Below, one piece after another: positions 32,100 through 43,259 of a stretch of DNA of 64,000 bases (positions are counted from its first letter, which is position 1; every line of letters starts with the position of its first letter). The notes under the pieces were generated by a model. It made no database searches. It had not been told where the DNA came from and was given only the letters and a program-made list of their open reading frames with translations. A program made the translations under genes and the position numbers. Source of the DNA: Triatoma infestans (taxonomy: Eukaryota > Arthropoda > Insecta > Hemiptera > Reduviidae); contig JAAEAF010000115.1 in NCBI GenBank assembly GCA_011037195.1, positions 62,001-126,000 of the forward strand. The letters are read 5' to 3'.

Positions 32100-32321
32100 A
32101 GCTGGGAAACATTAGAGCTATTTTTCGTGACAGCCTACTTCATTTTGGGACCACGACTGGTTTCGAACGTTCCCCCATTTTAGGATGTCTTGATAAATAG
32201 GGTGATTCCTGACTTGCGATTTTACTCCGAGCAGTTATGTATGACCTGTTTATCAAGATGGGTGAGCCCGAAACCGTCGATGGCTCCAAAAATGTAACAG
32301 GCAGAAAAATCTCTGATAATA
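32100..32321. repeat. PLE-A palindrome, decayed
   Basis: The left arm (minus) contains CGTGACAGCCTACTTCATTT and a broken hammerhead at 32151-32188. The right arm (plus) contains a broken hammerhead at 32249-32285 (GGG-UGA-GCCC, GAAACCGUCGAUGG, CUGAAGA changed to AUCAAGA) and the mirror of the left flank. The next element, at 32335, inserted at its right edge. Confidence 0.6.
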
Positions 32322-32424
32322 GTTAATACTAACAATGGTATTGAAATCGTCAGGTCTTAAAATTACAATGAGATGTTTGCACGGCAATAGCCAGAGGAGT
32401 TTTTAAAGAAAAAGAATTCTTTGT

Positions 32425-32465
32425 GCTCTACGTTTCGGGTACTGTTCGTGCCCTACTTCAGGAGC
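32425..32465 (-). ncRNA. Hammerhead motif, family B, one core change
   Basis: On the minus strand GCUC is followed by CUGAAGU (last A of the box changed to U), stem II, GAAACGUA and GAGC. Stem I pairs GCUC with GAGC. The core change should reduce or abolish cleavage. Confidence 0.6.
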
Positions 32466-32523
32466 TCTTTAGGGTAGGACTGAAATTTTAGTCTCAATGT
32501 TCTCTCCTCTCCTACCCTAAAGA

Positions 32524-32564
32524 GCTCCTGAAGAAGGGCACCAATGGTACCCGAAACGTAGAGC
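32524..32564 (+). ncRNA. Hammerhead ribozyme, family B, intact core
   Basis: GCUC, CUGAAGA, extra A, GGGCACC-AAU-GGUACCC (6 pairs and one C-A mismatch), GAAA, ACGU palindrome, A and GAGC. Stem I is 4 bp. The predicted cleavage is after GUA, between 32560 and 32561. Confidence 0.75.
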
Positions 32565-32639
32565 AATAAAGAATTCTTTTTCTTTAAAAACTGCTCTGGC
32601 CAATGCCGTACAAGCATCGTATTGTTAATACTAACACGT

Positions 32640-34050
32640 TAGTAAATCATAAGGAAGTTACTATAGTAGAGCAAAGTAAAATTCATTTTAGCTCAAGCAG
32701 ATAAGCATTATTGATATTTATTCTTATGAATGTGAGAATATTTTCTCCAGATTCTTTGCCTAAATAAATGCTCACTGCTGAGCTAAATATTCACTTCATT
32801 TTTATCAATATAAGCATATACTTCAAGTTGTGTATATACTCGAATTTTATTCATATCACTCATTGCCATAGTATTAGCAAACTCTCAAATTTATCAAATC
32901 TTCTTGAATATTTGATTATTACTCCACCAATATTAAGTATGTCAGGGGGCCATTGTTTCAAGATCCCATAAAAATGTCGCTTACGAAATCTGGATGAATT
33001 GTTTTAGTAAATAATTACAAAAAATTTTTTTTATTGCCAGAAAAAACTACATTATTATTGGCAAGGTCAGAAGTTACATAATAATGTCAGTTTACAAAAT
33101 TATCAAGATAAAACTTAATTTTGAAATATTCATTTATCATACAGCGGGTTACCTAATAACAGTGTATATTAACAATATTCAGTATAATTTTAATTTATCT
33201 TTATTAATGAACTGGTGATAATCTCCTTAGTGAATAAAAGGAAACAAAAAAATGGAAAAAGAAACCTCGAAAGTTATTTTCAAAGCTATCTGATGAACAA
33301 GACATTTCTTTTAAATAACTCTGAAGGGAGTTAAAATTTCAGAGTTTAAATTAAAGAAATTAGAGATTTCTTATGAAAATTAAAAAACAATATCTTTAAT
33401 AATATGGAGATATTCTTTAGTTTAAAATAGAGCAATCGTTACTTACTACCCTCAAGATATATAAAAAAAGATATATAATACAAAAGAAAAAAATTAATGG
33501 AAAGTCAACTACTAAAGCATGTAATATTTTGCTAGTATAGTATATGGTCGGCTGTGGGCAAGTATAAATAAATAAATAATTATTTGAGAACGTATCTGTC
33601 ACGGCATTGCTTCTTTCCTTAATTCTAACAGGTTTCAAAATTGGCTCCATCGTCTAGTTTACCAAGTTCATGTTTAGACATTAATATCCAATTTTAATGC
33701 TTCTGTCACCTGGTGACAATGTTAGCACATAAAAATATGTGTAAATGTGCTTAAGCATGTAAGTGGTAGTGAGATAGTTTGTTTAAAATTAAGCTAAATC
33801 CAAGTTTTCAAATCCGGTTGTACACAACTATCTCTGCAGGCTGTGTGTGTATTGTGGGTGTGGGGGGTTGATAGTGTCAGTATTGTTAATTGGGATACAC
33901 GCAGGGATGTCAGGTTCCTTGAAGAAGTGAAAGTCATTAAACAAATATCGAGAACCTGACCCTCGATAGAGGAATATCCGAAGTCAAACATAATTAAAGA
34001 AAAAAGCATGCTAAGTGGATATAATTCCGAAATTGACCAGCATTACCGAC
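32640..34050. other. AT-rich sequence, no gene seen
   Basis: No coding exon, RNA gene or named repeat is recognisable. A T/G-rich stretch lies at about 33840-33870. Confidence 0.45.
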
Positions 34051-34059
34051 CTAACCAGC

Positions 34060-34640
34060 TATTTAAAAAAATCTGACGTGAAGCACTCACACGACTTTTT
34101 CTTATTGCAGTTGTTATTATAATTCTAATTTTGACCAGTTCTATTAAACTTTTATTTTGGTTGGCTTGCATTGCTCATAAGTAAAGGAGAGGGTAGGAAT
34201 TGTACTTGTTACCTGACAACGACCTCCAACTCCTCACAGCAAAGCTTTATAACGGTAGTTTAAATTTAAATCTAACTCATATGTCAGAACATTCCAAGAA
34301 CTAATTTTTCTCGGTAAAATATTTCAAATGAAAGTGATAGGTTTATATATTGCCGTGAGCATACCAAGTTTGAAGAAAATGGTTGGAGCAATTTTTGAAA
34401 AAAATCAGAATCCTGTTCGGTAAAATTGCACTTCTGGATAATAGTTTTCTTAACATGGAATTGTAGCAATATTTTTAATGTTCCGCTATATTAAATAGTA
34501 GAACTGTATATCACACACACGTGGCATTAATCAGAGGAAGGCATAAGAATGCACCCATCCTTCCCTCCGAAACCAACCAAAATCAATTTGTCTGGAAAAA
34601 TAATTCAAATTTAAGTGATAGACATTAAATGATTAAACTA
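34060..34640. repeat. Dispersed repeat copy
   Basis: It contains GTGAAGCACTCACACGACTT, CATACCAAGTTTGAAGAAAA and GGAGCAATTTTTGAAAAAAA in the same order as 31021-31720. It is diverged and non-coding. Confidence 0.55.
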
Positions 34641-34721
34641 GTTAGTATGTAAAGTTAAAAAAAAAGCGCTGCAGCTGCAAAATCTATTCAATAAACATTT
34701 GTAATAGTAGTTTAATAATAA

Positions 34722-35040
34722 TAGCCTTTATTTACATATATTGCTTTACAAAAGGAAAAATAAAAAGACCAAAAAAAATAAAATAACGAAAAAAATATTA
34801 ATTAAAATAAAAGTCACTATTCCTAAACACAAACCTTTTCTTTTTTCATCTTCTTCTACCTCTTCTAGATCGCATATGCAAAATATGTAGGCCTTCCCTG
34901 AAGGGAGTTATAGTCATATTCAGTGACCAACCGTACCTTGTAACTGGGAGTTCAATGCCCTCGCTTCCATCTGTTCACTCTTCCTGGTCCAGTATTCTCT
35001 GTCCCGAGCTTTCTTCATCCAATTGAATGGCAGTTTAAAC
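34722..35040 (-). pseudogene. Possible LINE C-terminus and 3' end
   Basis: The minus strand can encode LPFNWMKKARDREYWTRKSE and QMEARALNSQLQGTVGH before a stop. This resembles the Arg/Trp-rich tails of some LINE ORF2 proteins. Downstream it ends in AAATAAAGGCTATTATTATT, a plausible poly-A-signal 3' end. The resemblance is weak and the clade unknown. Confidence 0.35.
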
Positions 35041-35660
35041 TTAAGCCTAATTTACAGATATCACAGAACTTTCTGGAAAAAGTTGCAAAAAAATGAAAAA
35101 CTATTCAAAACTAAAAAAACAATTTGAGCTTGCTGCTTTTTCGTTTTCACACTCAAAAGTCGACACTTTATTTTAATGTTTTTACCTTTTCAACTAATTT
35201 TTTTTTTTTAACACCTATGGTCATTGGCGCATTTTTTTCTGGACAGTGTTTAAAAAACAAAACATTTCCAATTTTTTTTTTTTTAATGTAATTACATGCT
35301 ATAGTTTAATAAGTTTAGTATTCAAATTAAGCTTTATTTCTTTATTAGATTAGAGTTTATAATAACAAACTGGTTATAATATTGAGAAATTAATAATTTA
35401 GAACTATTCAAACTCACGTTTTTATTCAAAAAGCTCAAAAACAATACCTACTACAATAAAGTGTCAAATTTTGAGTGGGAGTCAATATTCCTGCAGATAT
35501 AAGTTCATTACCCTGACGATTCGCCAAAATCTTTTTTTGTTTTGTTTTTAGGGCGCCTCACATTTATTTGCTGTAAAAACTCAATTTCAAAAAGTTGATG
35601 TGATCTCGATATTTACTCTTAGTGAGAGAAACTAAAAATTATTTGTATGCCAATAGTGAA
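35041..35660. repeat. Dispersed repeat copy, diverged
   Basis: The right part (35540-35640) shares GTAAAAACTCAATTTCAAAA and TTAGTGAGAGAAACT with the 31-kb copy. The left part is less clear. Confidence 0.45.
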
Positions 35661-36663
35661 TGCATACAAACTTTTAGAATAGGTATCATTTTTCAATACT
35701 TTATCCTCCTTTATTAAAAAAGGAAGAATTAAATGTTATTCTTAGGAGGTATGAAAGAAAAATCAAATCATTAATGTTATGATTGATTTATTCATAAACA
35801 AGCTTTATATTTTTTGAAAAAAGGCATATAAATGCCGCATTCAACATTCAGGATTGTCCTCCAGATCTCTATTTAATTAATTCTTAACTTACAGCAATAA
35901 TTGCAGTATTAATAATATAACTGCAATCTTGACAGATTCCAATTGATTTATGTCATTGATTGTTAATACTTGGATTCAAATGCACTGATGTAATATATTA
36001 TTAATCGATCCTTGAAACTTAACTCAATCTTTCTTTATTATTATTATTTATTTTTATTACAATAAGACGAATATAAGCAGTTTTGCCAATGGCTTGACAA
36101 GTTCTCCTAAGAGAACCAAAATTTTATATGAAGAACCCTTAACCACAATGTACCTGATATATTTACATTTTCAGGTGTGTTAATGTCTAACCGTACCTTA
36201 ATGTTTAAGTTGGTTATTTTTCAATGTTGTTTCTTTTAATCGCTTTACATATGAGTAATATCGAATAGTGTAATCCAGCGGGACAGTAAATACAGTAGAA
36301 GCAACAAGAACTTGTCTCCATAGATTGTAATTAATGGAATATTCGTTTACTTTCTGTAAAACTATTTTTTAGTTTTTTAAATAACTGTGGCAGCTAGTGA
36401 TTCTTTTTTTTTGTACCGCTCGCTACAAAATACGAAAGCACAATTTTATTCAATATTTAAAGTAATTAAAAAAAAAATTCTTATTTTTATAGATTTTCAA
36501 ATCGAAAATACTTTTTTTTTAAAAAATATTGATTTTTGGAAGCACTTTAACTTATTTTGAGGTTCAAAATGATTGTAGATTCCTCAGTTATTGAAATATG
36601 CAATGTTTCGCGATTTCTTTTTTCTATTAAAACAAACAAAGATTTTTTTTCCTTTTTGATATA

Positions 36664-36703
36664 TCGACGTTTCGGCAAACATTGTTCACCTTCTTCAAGG
36701 GCT
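36664..36703 (-). ncRNA. Hammerhead-like motif, family D remnant
   Basis: The minus strand reads UUGAAGA (C of CUGAAGA changed to U), extra A, GGUGAAC-AAU-GUUUGCC (7 pairs including wobbles), GAAACGUC and GAUA. The ACGU stem III and stem II survive, while stem I pairing is lost. It resembles families B and C but is distinct. Confidence 0.5.
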
Positions 36704-37019
36704 TCAAAAAAAAAAAAAAAAATGTTCACCGAAACGTATTTTTTCTTCATACAAAACTGAAACAATTAAAATGATGAAACTCATAAAATAAAATTAAAGA
36801 TACAAAAAGTACTTATTAAAAGCGACTATAATAATTTTTGTGTTGATTTTTTTCCGTGATTGCCTGCGTCATTTTATGGTCCTCGATCTGTTTCGGGAGT
36901 TCGCCAATCATTAGGATAAAACAATTTGATAACATAGACTTGCACAGAGCAAAATTAGTTTGTACACTGTTTGTATACCAAATAGTGTATGCAAATACGC
37001 ACCATCTGTATTAGATTGT

Positions 37020-37430
37020 TATAGGAGATTTTAGCACTCGACCTGTAAGGTCTATTGTACCCCACGGAGCCTTCTCAGTCACTACCGGTCTCCAAGCGGT
37101 GTTCTTTAGCTACAAACAACACTGTCCATCACGGGCAGCGAGCTGTAGAGGGTCCTAGGAAGAGAAAATCTAAGGATTCGAACCCGGGACCTCCGCATTG
37201 CTAGTCCAGCGCGCTTGCACTGAGCTAATCCCTTCCTTTTCCCTTGGCTTACGCCAATTAACGAAGGACGGAGATCCTAGTTTGTGTACTGCATTTGCCC
37301 TTGTAAAGGGTAGAGTATTGTGTGCTGTACTGACGAAGTACATGGAGTACTGAGCTGTGGTAACCCGTGGGGTCACTACTCCCCAAGTAACTGCATGCAA
37401 CTGGCGGCTAAAGTCTCTGTTATCGTACTG
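37020..37430 (-). mobile_element. tRNA-Ala-derived SINE
   Basis: The minus strand contains a tRNA-like core (37170-37240) with A box TTAGCTCAGTGCAAGCGCG, an anticodon loop reading CTAGCAA (AGC) and the B box GGTTCGAATCC preceded by GAGGTCCCG as in tRNA-Ala. On both sides are non-tRNA sequences about 160-180 bases long with a moderate GC content unlike the surroundings. The outer limits are approximate and no duplication was found. Confidence 0.65.
37170..37240 (-). tRNA. tRNA-Ala(AGC)-like core of a SINE (not a functional tRNA)
   Basis: The internal Pol III A and B boxes are well preserved, but the acceptor stem ends (GGAAGGGA at one end and TCCTTAG at the other) and the anticodon stem do not pair well. 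It is a SINE head rather than a working tRNA gene. Confidence 0.6.
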
Positions 37431-37490
37431 ATTTATCAAGACATGAAGCAGGCTATCACGGAAAACATCTCTGAAGCGAGCAAAATACAT

Positions 37491-40400
37491 TAATCTTAAT
37501 CATTAAAAGTTCAGCGAATCCCAAACTGTCATTTTATATTCAAAAGCATTCGGGAAAACTTCGAAAAATTCAGCACCATATTCCGCCGATTTTGCTCAGT
37601 GCAATTTAAATACTCCCCCCCCCCCACATCAACAACATTTTTAAAATCCGGCCATTGCCTTATAAACATCTTATCACTTTAAAAATCATTTGCCTATTTA
37701 ACAACTGATGTAGCGTTCTACTGATATATACAGATTTTTTAATTAAAGCTTAAGAGTTAAAATTAATTTTATTTACTTGAATTTAGAATAAATTATTACA
37801 ATGTAAATTTTGAGATCCTTAATTAATTAATTGTTTTTTGTCATAATGAACATGAAAAAGGAGACAATTGTTCCCCTGTGTTTAAGCATTTCTCTTCAGT
37901 TTAGAAATAATCACGAAGTCTGCAGTTTTCAATTAGATCAATATAATTTTGGTTAATATTGCTAAAATAGCTAATAACGTTAGAGTTCTTAAATGAAAAA
38001 TAATGTCAACATTTTAAACATCATTTTATCGATTAATTAAATATCACAAAAAAAAAAAAAAAATTATATTGAATCCATGGAATTCCATTAGCCTAAATTT
38101 TGTGTACCTTTTTCTAAAGAAAATTCCTTTTTTCATTAAATAAACATTCTCTTAAGTTTTATGGGTTATTTGCCCTTGTTTATAGGTTTAATGTGTAGAA
38201 AAATGTAATAACGAGAAATGAAATGAAATGTAATAGAAAAATGTTTTATTACGAGATTTAATTTTATTGCAGTTTTCGTTCTGTTCGTTTGGGCTAACTG
38301 AACTTGATTGTGTATAGGTCCTACTTGTTTGCTCTCTTGTCAAATGGAAAATAATTTAGTACTAATTACCAAGGTGGATTAATGACTGCTATTCCTTCTT
38401 CTTTTTACTTATTCATTCGCTGAACTAATGAGGTCATCTTCAGCTGGTATTTGTTCAGTAAATGAATAAATAACATTTGTAAAAACAAGAAGGATTAAGG
38501 AGTACTACAACTCTGGATATAAGAATCTCAACCTCCTCACTAATACCAGATATCTTAAAATTATTTAGACTTCTGTTTATTATCTGCTATTAAACATCTA
38601 TAAAGCAGATTTTTTAAAACTTGTTTTTAAAACAAAAACAGTTTTTTCATTAAAATAACACAGGTCGGTTACTCTTCTTTGGTTTGAGCCGCCACTGCTT
38701 GAAAACCTTTTGTCATTCACTTTACCTGTAATATCTTTTTAAAATGTTTTAGATTAAAATAATTTCTTTACCTGTGATCATTACTCTATACTATTAAATT
38801 AAATTTCTTCTTATTGAGACTTAAATTGCCTGGGTTTGTCTTATAATAATTAGATCGTATTTATTTATTTATTTAATTTTTATAAGTTGATAAATTTACA
38901 AGAAAGTACCTGGATAGTAGATATAAAAAAAACTGCCAGTGAGGTATGAAAGGTTGTGCAAAAATTCATTCCATTTTTTGTTTTTGTTTTAATCTCTTTT
39001 TAGGCCCATGATTGCTTAATGTGCCACTTTATTCAATATTGTGTAGGGAATATATATATATATATATAAAAGAATATTTTGTTGTTAGTCATCCAGTTTA
39101 GTACTTGTAACAGAATATTTTATACTTGCACATCTACTAAAGTGACAGTCATCATCATCATCATATTCTACCCCATATTTTATAAATGACCTCGTTTTAT
39201 GTAAATTAATAATATTTATAAATTTTTATTTAAATGTTCAATAAACTTGTGAAAGAAAATTTATCGAAATCCTCTACTTAAATGTTTTATTTCTCTCTTT
39301 CACTTGTATCATTAATGTTGTCGTCCTGATGGAATATTGTTCCCATTGAAGTGATCTTTAATAAATCAGTTTCGATTTTTGCTTTCATGAAATACTTTTA
39401 TAAATTATCTTGTAAAATAGATTTTCTGATTAAATTTTATAAAAAAAAAAGTATGGTGACTAATTCGTATGACTGAATGAACCACATTTCAAAAAAAAAA
39501 AAATTTAAAAACCTATATGAAATATAAATATGGAATCTTAAGATAATTATTTACCTATACGCTAAATTACAGTAATGAATTTTCAAACGTTGACAATTTT
39601 TTAACCATTTAAACATATTTTTCAAGTATTTGGTTGTTATGTAGGGACGAAGGAATTACATTTAATATAATGTTAATGTAAAATATAAATATTAACTAAT
39701 TTTAATTTTAATAATAATAATATTGTTATCAAATTCTTATAAAACTCCTTTTTACCTATGCTTTAAAAAGATCTTGCTCTTTTCTCACATTTTTTAAAAA
39801 TAATATTTTTCTAAATTCTCTCACAGTGTCTTCACTTCTTTTCAATAAATTTGAATGTACCTAAGTGAATATATATCTTTAAGCGCGATAATTGCAGTTG
39901 CATTTTTAAAATTATTGCTATTCGATCAGAAGTAGTCATTTTTGAGATTTTTTTTAACATTACATTTAATTTCCATAGTGGAGAAAGTTTTTCTTCTGCC
40001 TGCTGGTTCCATAGAGCCCTCCCTCATTACAACTGTATTGAAAATTAGTTGCAGATAAACTGATAATTTCACAAAATGTTTGGAAAGCCATATATGCCTG
40101 CTGAACATTCTGATGTGTCTGTTGTTCCAAACTTGAAACGACTGGGGGGTAATTTCCTCCTTTTATTTATTTTGATTTAGAATCCGAATAAGAATGTAAC
40201 ATGATAAATTCCAAGGCTTTATTTATGATTTGGATTGTGGAGTTTGCAAGAAGAAAACGAATCCTTGGTTTAGAACTGGAAATGCAAATCCGTACATTTT
40301 ATCAAGTAAATGACATTAATTGATGTCATTTATAACCTCATGCACGCTGTTTCGTAGCTGTTAAATTACTGATTATTTCCGAATTATGATTTGATGCAGG

Positions 40401-42150
40401 GTTTCTGAGGAAGCAAGACATGTCCCTCTGAGAAAATGTGTCTGAATAAATAGACCTTTTTCCACTAAAGGTTTGGCATAGCTTTCGTCATCAGCAGAAA
40501 CAAATCCTGCTTTTGGCGTTTTGTCGTTAGCAGAAAGCAAAAAACGCAGAATATTCCGGGTGAACGCTTTGTCCAATTTCAGAATTATCACGAAATTGAT
40601 AAATAGTAACACAATTTCAGACTGTCCAGCATATAGCCAACACAACCATCAGGGCAGAAATGCTTGGAGTATTATGCACGGAATATTCTGTACACCTTGG
40701 AAGTTACCGCACTTTGCCGCTACTAGGGTAGGGGGCAGCTTCACTGAATTTTGCGCCAGCAATACAATTAATTGGCAATGCCAAAGAGAACAAAAAAAAT
40801 ATTTAATGGATGTCTTTGCAAGTTCTAGTTTAGGACCTAGCTTAGAATCAATAAAGCAGTTATAATTACCATTTTAATGAAACGCTTATTAATTGTAAAA
40901 ACATTTAATTTGTCTTATATATAATATACCTAGCTTAAAGATTAAGACCGAAGCAGTAAATTTCACACTAATCTCTAGATTAATTGTGGTTCTGCAGGCT
41001 ATATATAGGATTTTGCAAATCCGAAATTTTGTCGGCAAGAATTCTATCTTGTTAATAATATCAGTATGATGAAAGGAGAATGTTTACTGCACATAAATGG
41101 AAGAGAATAGAACCACTGTCTCCGCAAAATTGAATGTGTGCCACATTGTGGTTAGTGTGCCAAGGGTAGAAGCTACAATATTGATAATATTCAAGAGGTA
41201 CCAGGCCATAAAATGCGGTCGCAGTTGATTAGTTTGAGTTACATGACATCAGAATGTTCGAGATTTTTTTTTTTGTATTTCGTCAACCATACTACATATT
41301 TTTCTTGAAGTGCCTGTATTTTCTATGTGCTTGTTTTATAACATAGTAATTCCCATCATGCATATTAATGCAGTGTTTCCGGTTTGTTTCTAGTATCTGT
41401 AAAAAAATTAACAATGCTTTAACAACTGAATTATGTCAAAATACAGTATAATAAAACACTAAAATATTTAGAAATATCTATATAAAGAAGAAAGGAAGCA
41501 TTTTATCTGATCCGAGTGTGGTGTCCTCTAAATACATACAATATGTGTTTATAATAATAATAATAATAATAATAAAGCAAATTAATAAAGTAATAAAACG
41601 AAAACCTTAGATACTTCTTATGTAGTGACAAATATTATTGAATAAGCTTTAAAATATTTAAAACAAAAAATGATAAAACAATAGATTACAAACACTTTTT
41701 TTGTGGCGTAGTTGAAAAAATGAAATTTGGTGTTGCATGCTTGTTTCCCGATTTAGCAAACAAATTTAAAATAAATAAATAATTAAAGAAGCGATAAAAA
41801 TGAATTCCAGTTTTCAAGAATAATAAAATATACACTTAGTAAAATGGATGATGTAGTTGGTCCATGTCCAGGGTATTTTTGTAATTATCACGCTCTATCT
41901 CTTCTTCTCCTCTTGATTATTAATTTGCTTTTGTTTCTGATATCTGTTCGTTTAACCTCATCTATTTTATTTGTGACAATTTTAACAATATGTTCAGTCT
42001 GGTCAAGCTAATGTGGACTAGCTGATTTTCTCAAATGATAAAAACTAAAAATTTGTCTTGCCCCAGTTTTCTTGAGAAATTGGAATCAACAACATTGTGT
42101 ATGCCCCAAGGAGGAAGTTACAAACATTAATCTCACTGTCTCAACTAGAA
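37491..42150. other. AT-rich sequence, no gene seen
   Basis: It holds a C run at about 37614-37625, a TA run at about 39055-39068, a short ATC repeat at about 39150-39164 and a TAA/ATA repeat at about 41550-41575. Open frames are short and match nothing I recognise, including a 114-codon frame at 40521-40865. Confidence 0.45.
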
Positions 42151-42154
42151 AGTT

Positions 42155-42370
42155 ATAACATCTGAGATTTTATTCATCATAGCGTGCTTCTTTCTTGCAT
42201 GAATCAATGTAATGTGTGGGAGAAACTTTGTAAATATAAATCAACTCTCTACGCGAACTTGATGAACCAAACTCTGCCGTTAAAGAATTGCGAAAACCGT
42301 CAGAATTAATGGAAAAAGCATGCGTAAGGGATAAAATCATAGATATTATCCAGCATTGCGGTTCCAACCA
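42155..42370. repeat. MITE-like foldback, copy 2
   Basis: The left end CTGAGATTTTATTCATCATA and the right end GGGATAAAATCATAG are inverted and related. The middle (ACTCTCTACGCGAACTTGAT...) matches 20690-20820. Interrupted pairing indicates age. Confidence 0.5.
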
Positions 42371-43129
42371 CACCTGCAAGGAAAGTTATTTACTAAAACG
42401 AGTAACTTTTGACTCGAGAAATGGATTGATTTTTTTTTTTCAAGTAAAATCTAGCGTTTTCTCTAAGAGCAGATTCAAGAGTTTAAAGAAGTAATTATGT
42501 GCAGCGAGACATTTTTATTACATTAATTAGCTCTGAATTAAAAGTGTAATTTAATTATAGAAATTGTTCAATTTTATGCATGCTTATCACATTCTGCATT
42601 GTCATATAGATCTGAATCAGAATATCTGGACGTGTTATTAAAATGCGTTGCTCGATCTTTTCCTACACAAGTTTAGCTGAAAATTATTCTTGTACATTTC
42701 ATCTTTAAGGGAGTCCTAAGAAAAAAGGGATCCATAAATGTAGATCCAGAGACCGCTTTAACATCAGATAGGATCCTACATCTCTTAGGCACCCTCCTAC
42801 TATTGGTGTACCAATCCTACATCTCAGCTGTTTTTCAGATAATTGTTGAATGGGTTGTGGTCCGCGGCACTGGGTAATATCTAAGGTGTATTCGTCATAT
42901 AGCATGCTTTTTCTGTAATTGTTATCGGTTTTGGATTTTCTTCCAAATTGTCCCATACTCCAACTCCACGCCGAGTATAAAAACTTGAAAAGTTGATGTT
43001 ATTGTCATTTCATAAACTTGATGAACCCGAACTTTGAAGATAAAAGAAAATCTTAAATTGGTCAGAATACGGAAAGAATTATGCTATGACAATACCATCT
43101 CAGATGTGAAAATAATTCGATATTTCCCC

Positions 43130-43252
43130 AATGCTGGATTTTATCCATCGTAGCATGCTTCTTTTTATTAGTTCTGTGCATATTTTGACTATTGGATGAG
43201 CTTCCTAACCGCTAGAACTAATGGAAAAAAATGCTGACGGATAAAATCCCAG
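43130..43252. repeat. MITE-like foldback, copy 3
   Basis: About 120 bases bounded by GCTGGATTTTATCCATCGTA on the left and GACGGATAAAATCCCAG on the right, which are inverted. The middle includes ACTAATGGAAAAAAATGC, also present in copy 2 (ATTAATGGAAAAAGCATGC). Confidence 0.55.
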
Positions 43253-43259
43253 TAGTTCA

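Larger units (their letters stand above)
32335..32623. mobile_element. 289-bp foldback PLE-B unit with two hammerheads and 13-bp duplication
   Basis: The unit is an inverted repeat: the block ending TTTAAAGAAAAAGAATTCTT occurs at the left in plus and at the right in minus orientation, with one hammerhead in each arm. GTTAATACTAACA lies directly at both edges (32322-32334 and 32624-32636). That is a 13-bp target-site duplication, so the whole hairpin looks to have inserted as a unit. Confidence 0.8.
36845..37490. repeat. PLE-A palindrome interrupted by a SINE
   Basis: The left arm (minus; TTTTTTTCCGTGATTGCCTG) has a decayed hammerhead at 36884-36917 with CUAAUGA in place of CUGAUGA. The right arm ends near 37435-37480 with GACATGAAGCAGGCTATCAC and GGAAAACATCTCTGA. 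The SINE at about 37020-37430 lies between them and has replaced most of the right arm's hammerhead region. Confidence 0.55.

Noticed and set aside
40521..40865. Protein-coding gene (114 codons)
   Set aside because: No recognisable motif, no splice or codon support, and a similarly long frame on the other strand overlaps it; likely a chance frame.
41550..41576. CRISPR-like or other structured repeat
   Set aside because: It is a simple trinucleotide microsatellite; no spacer-repeat structure exists anywhere in the window.
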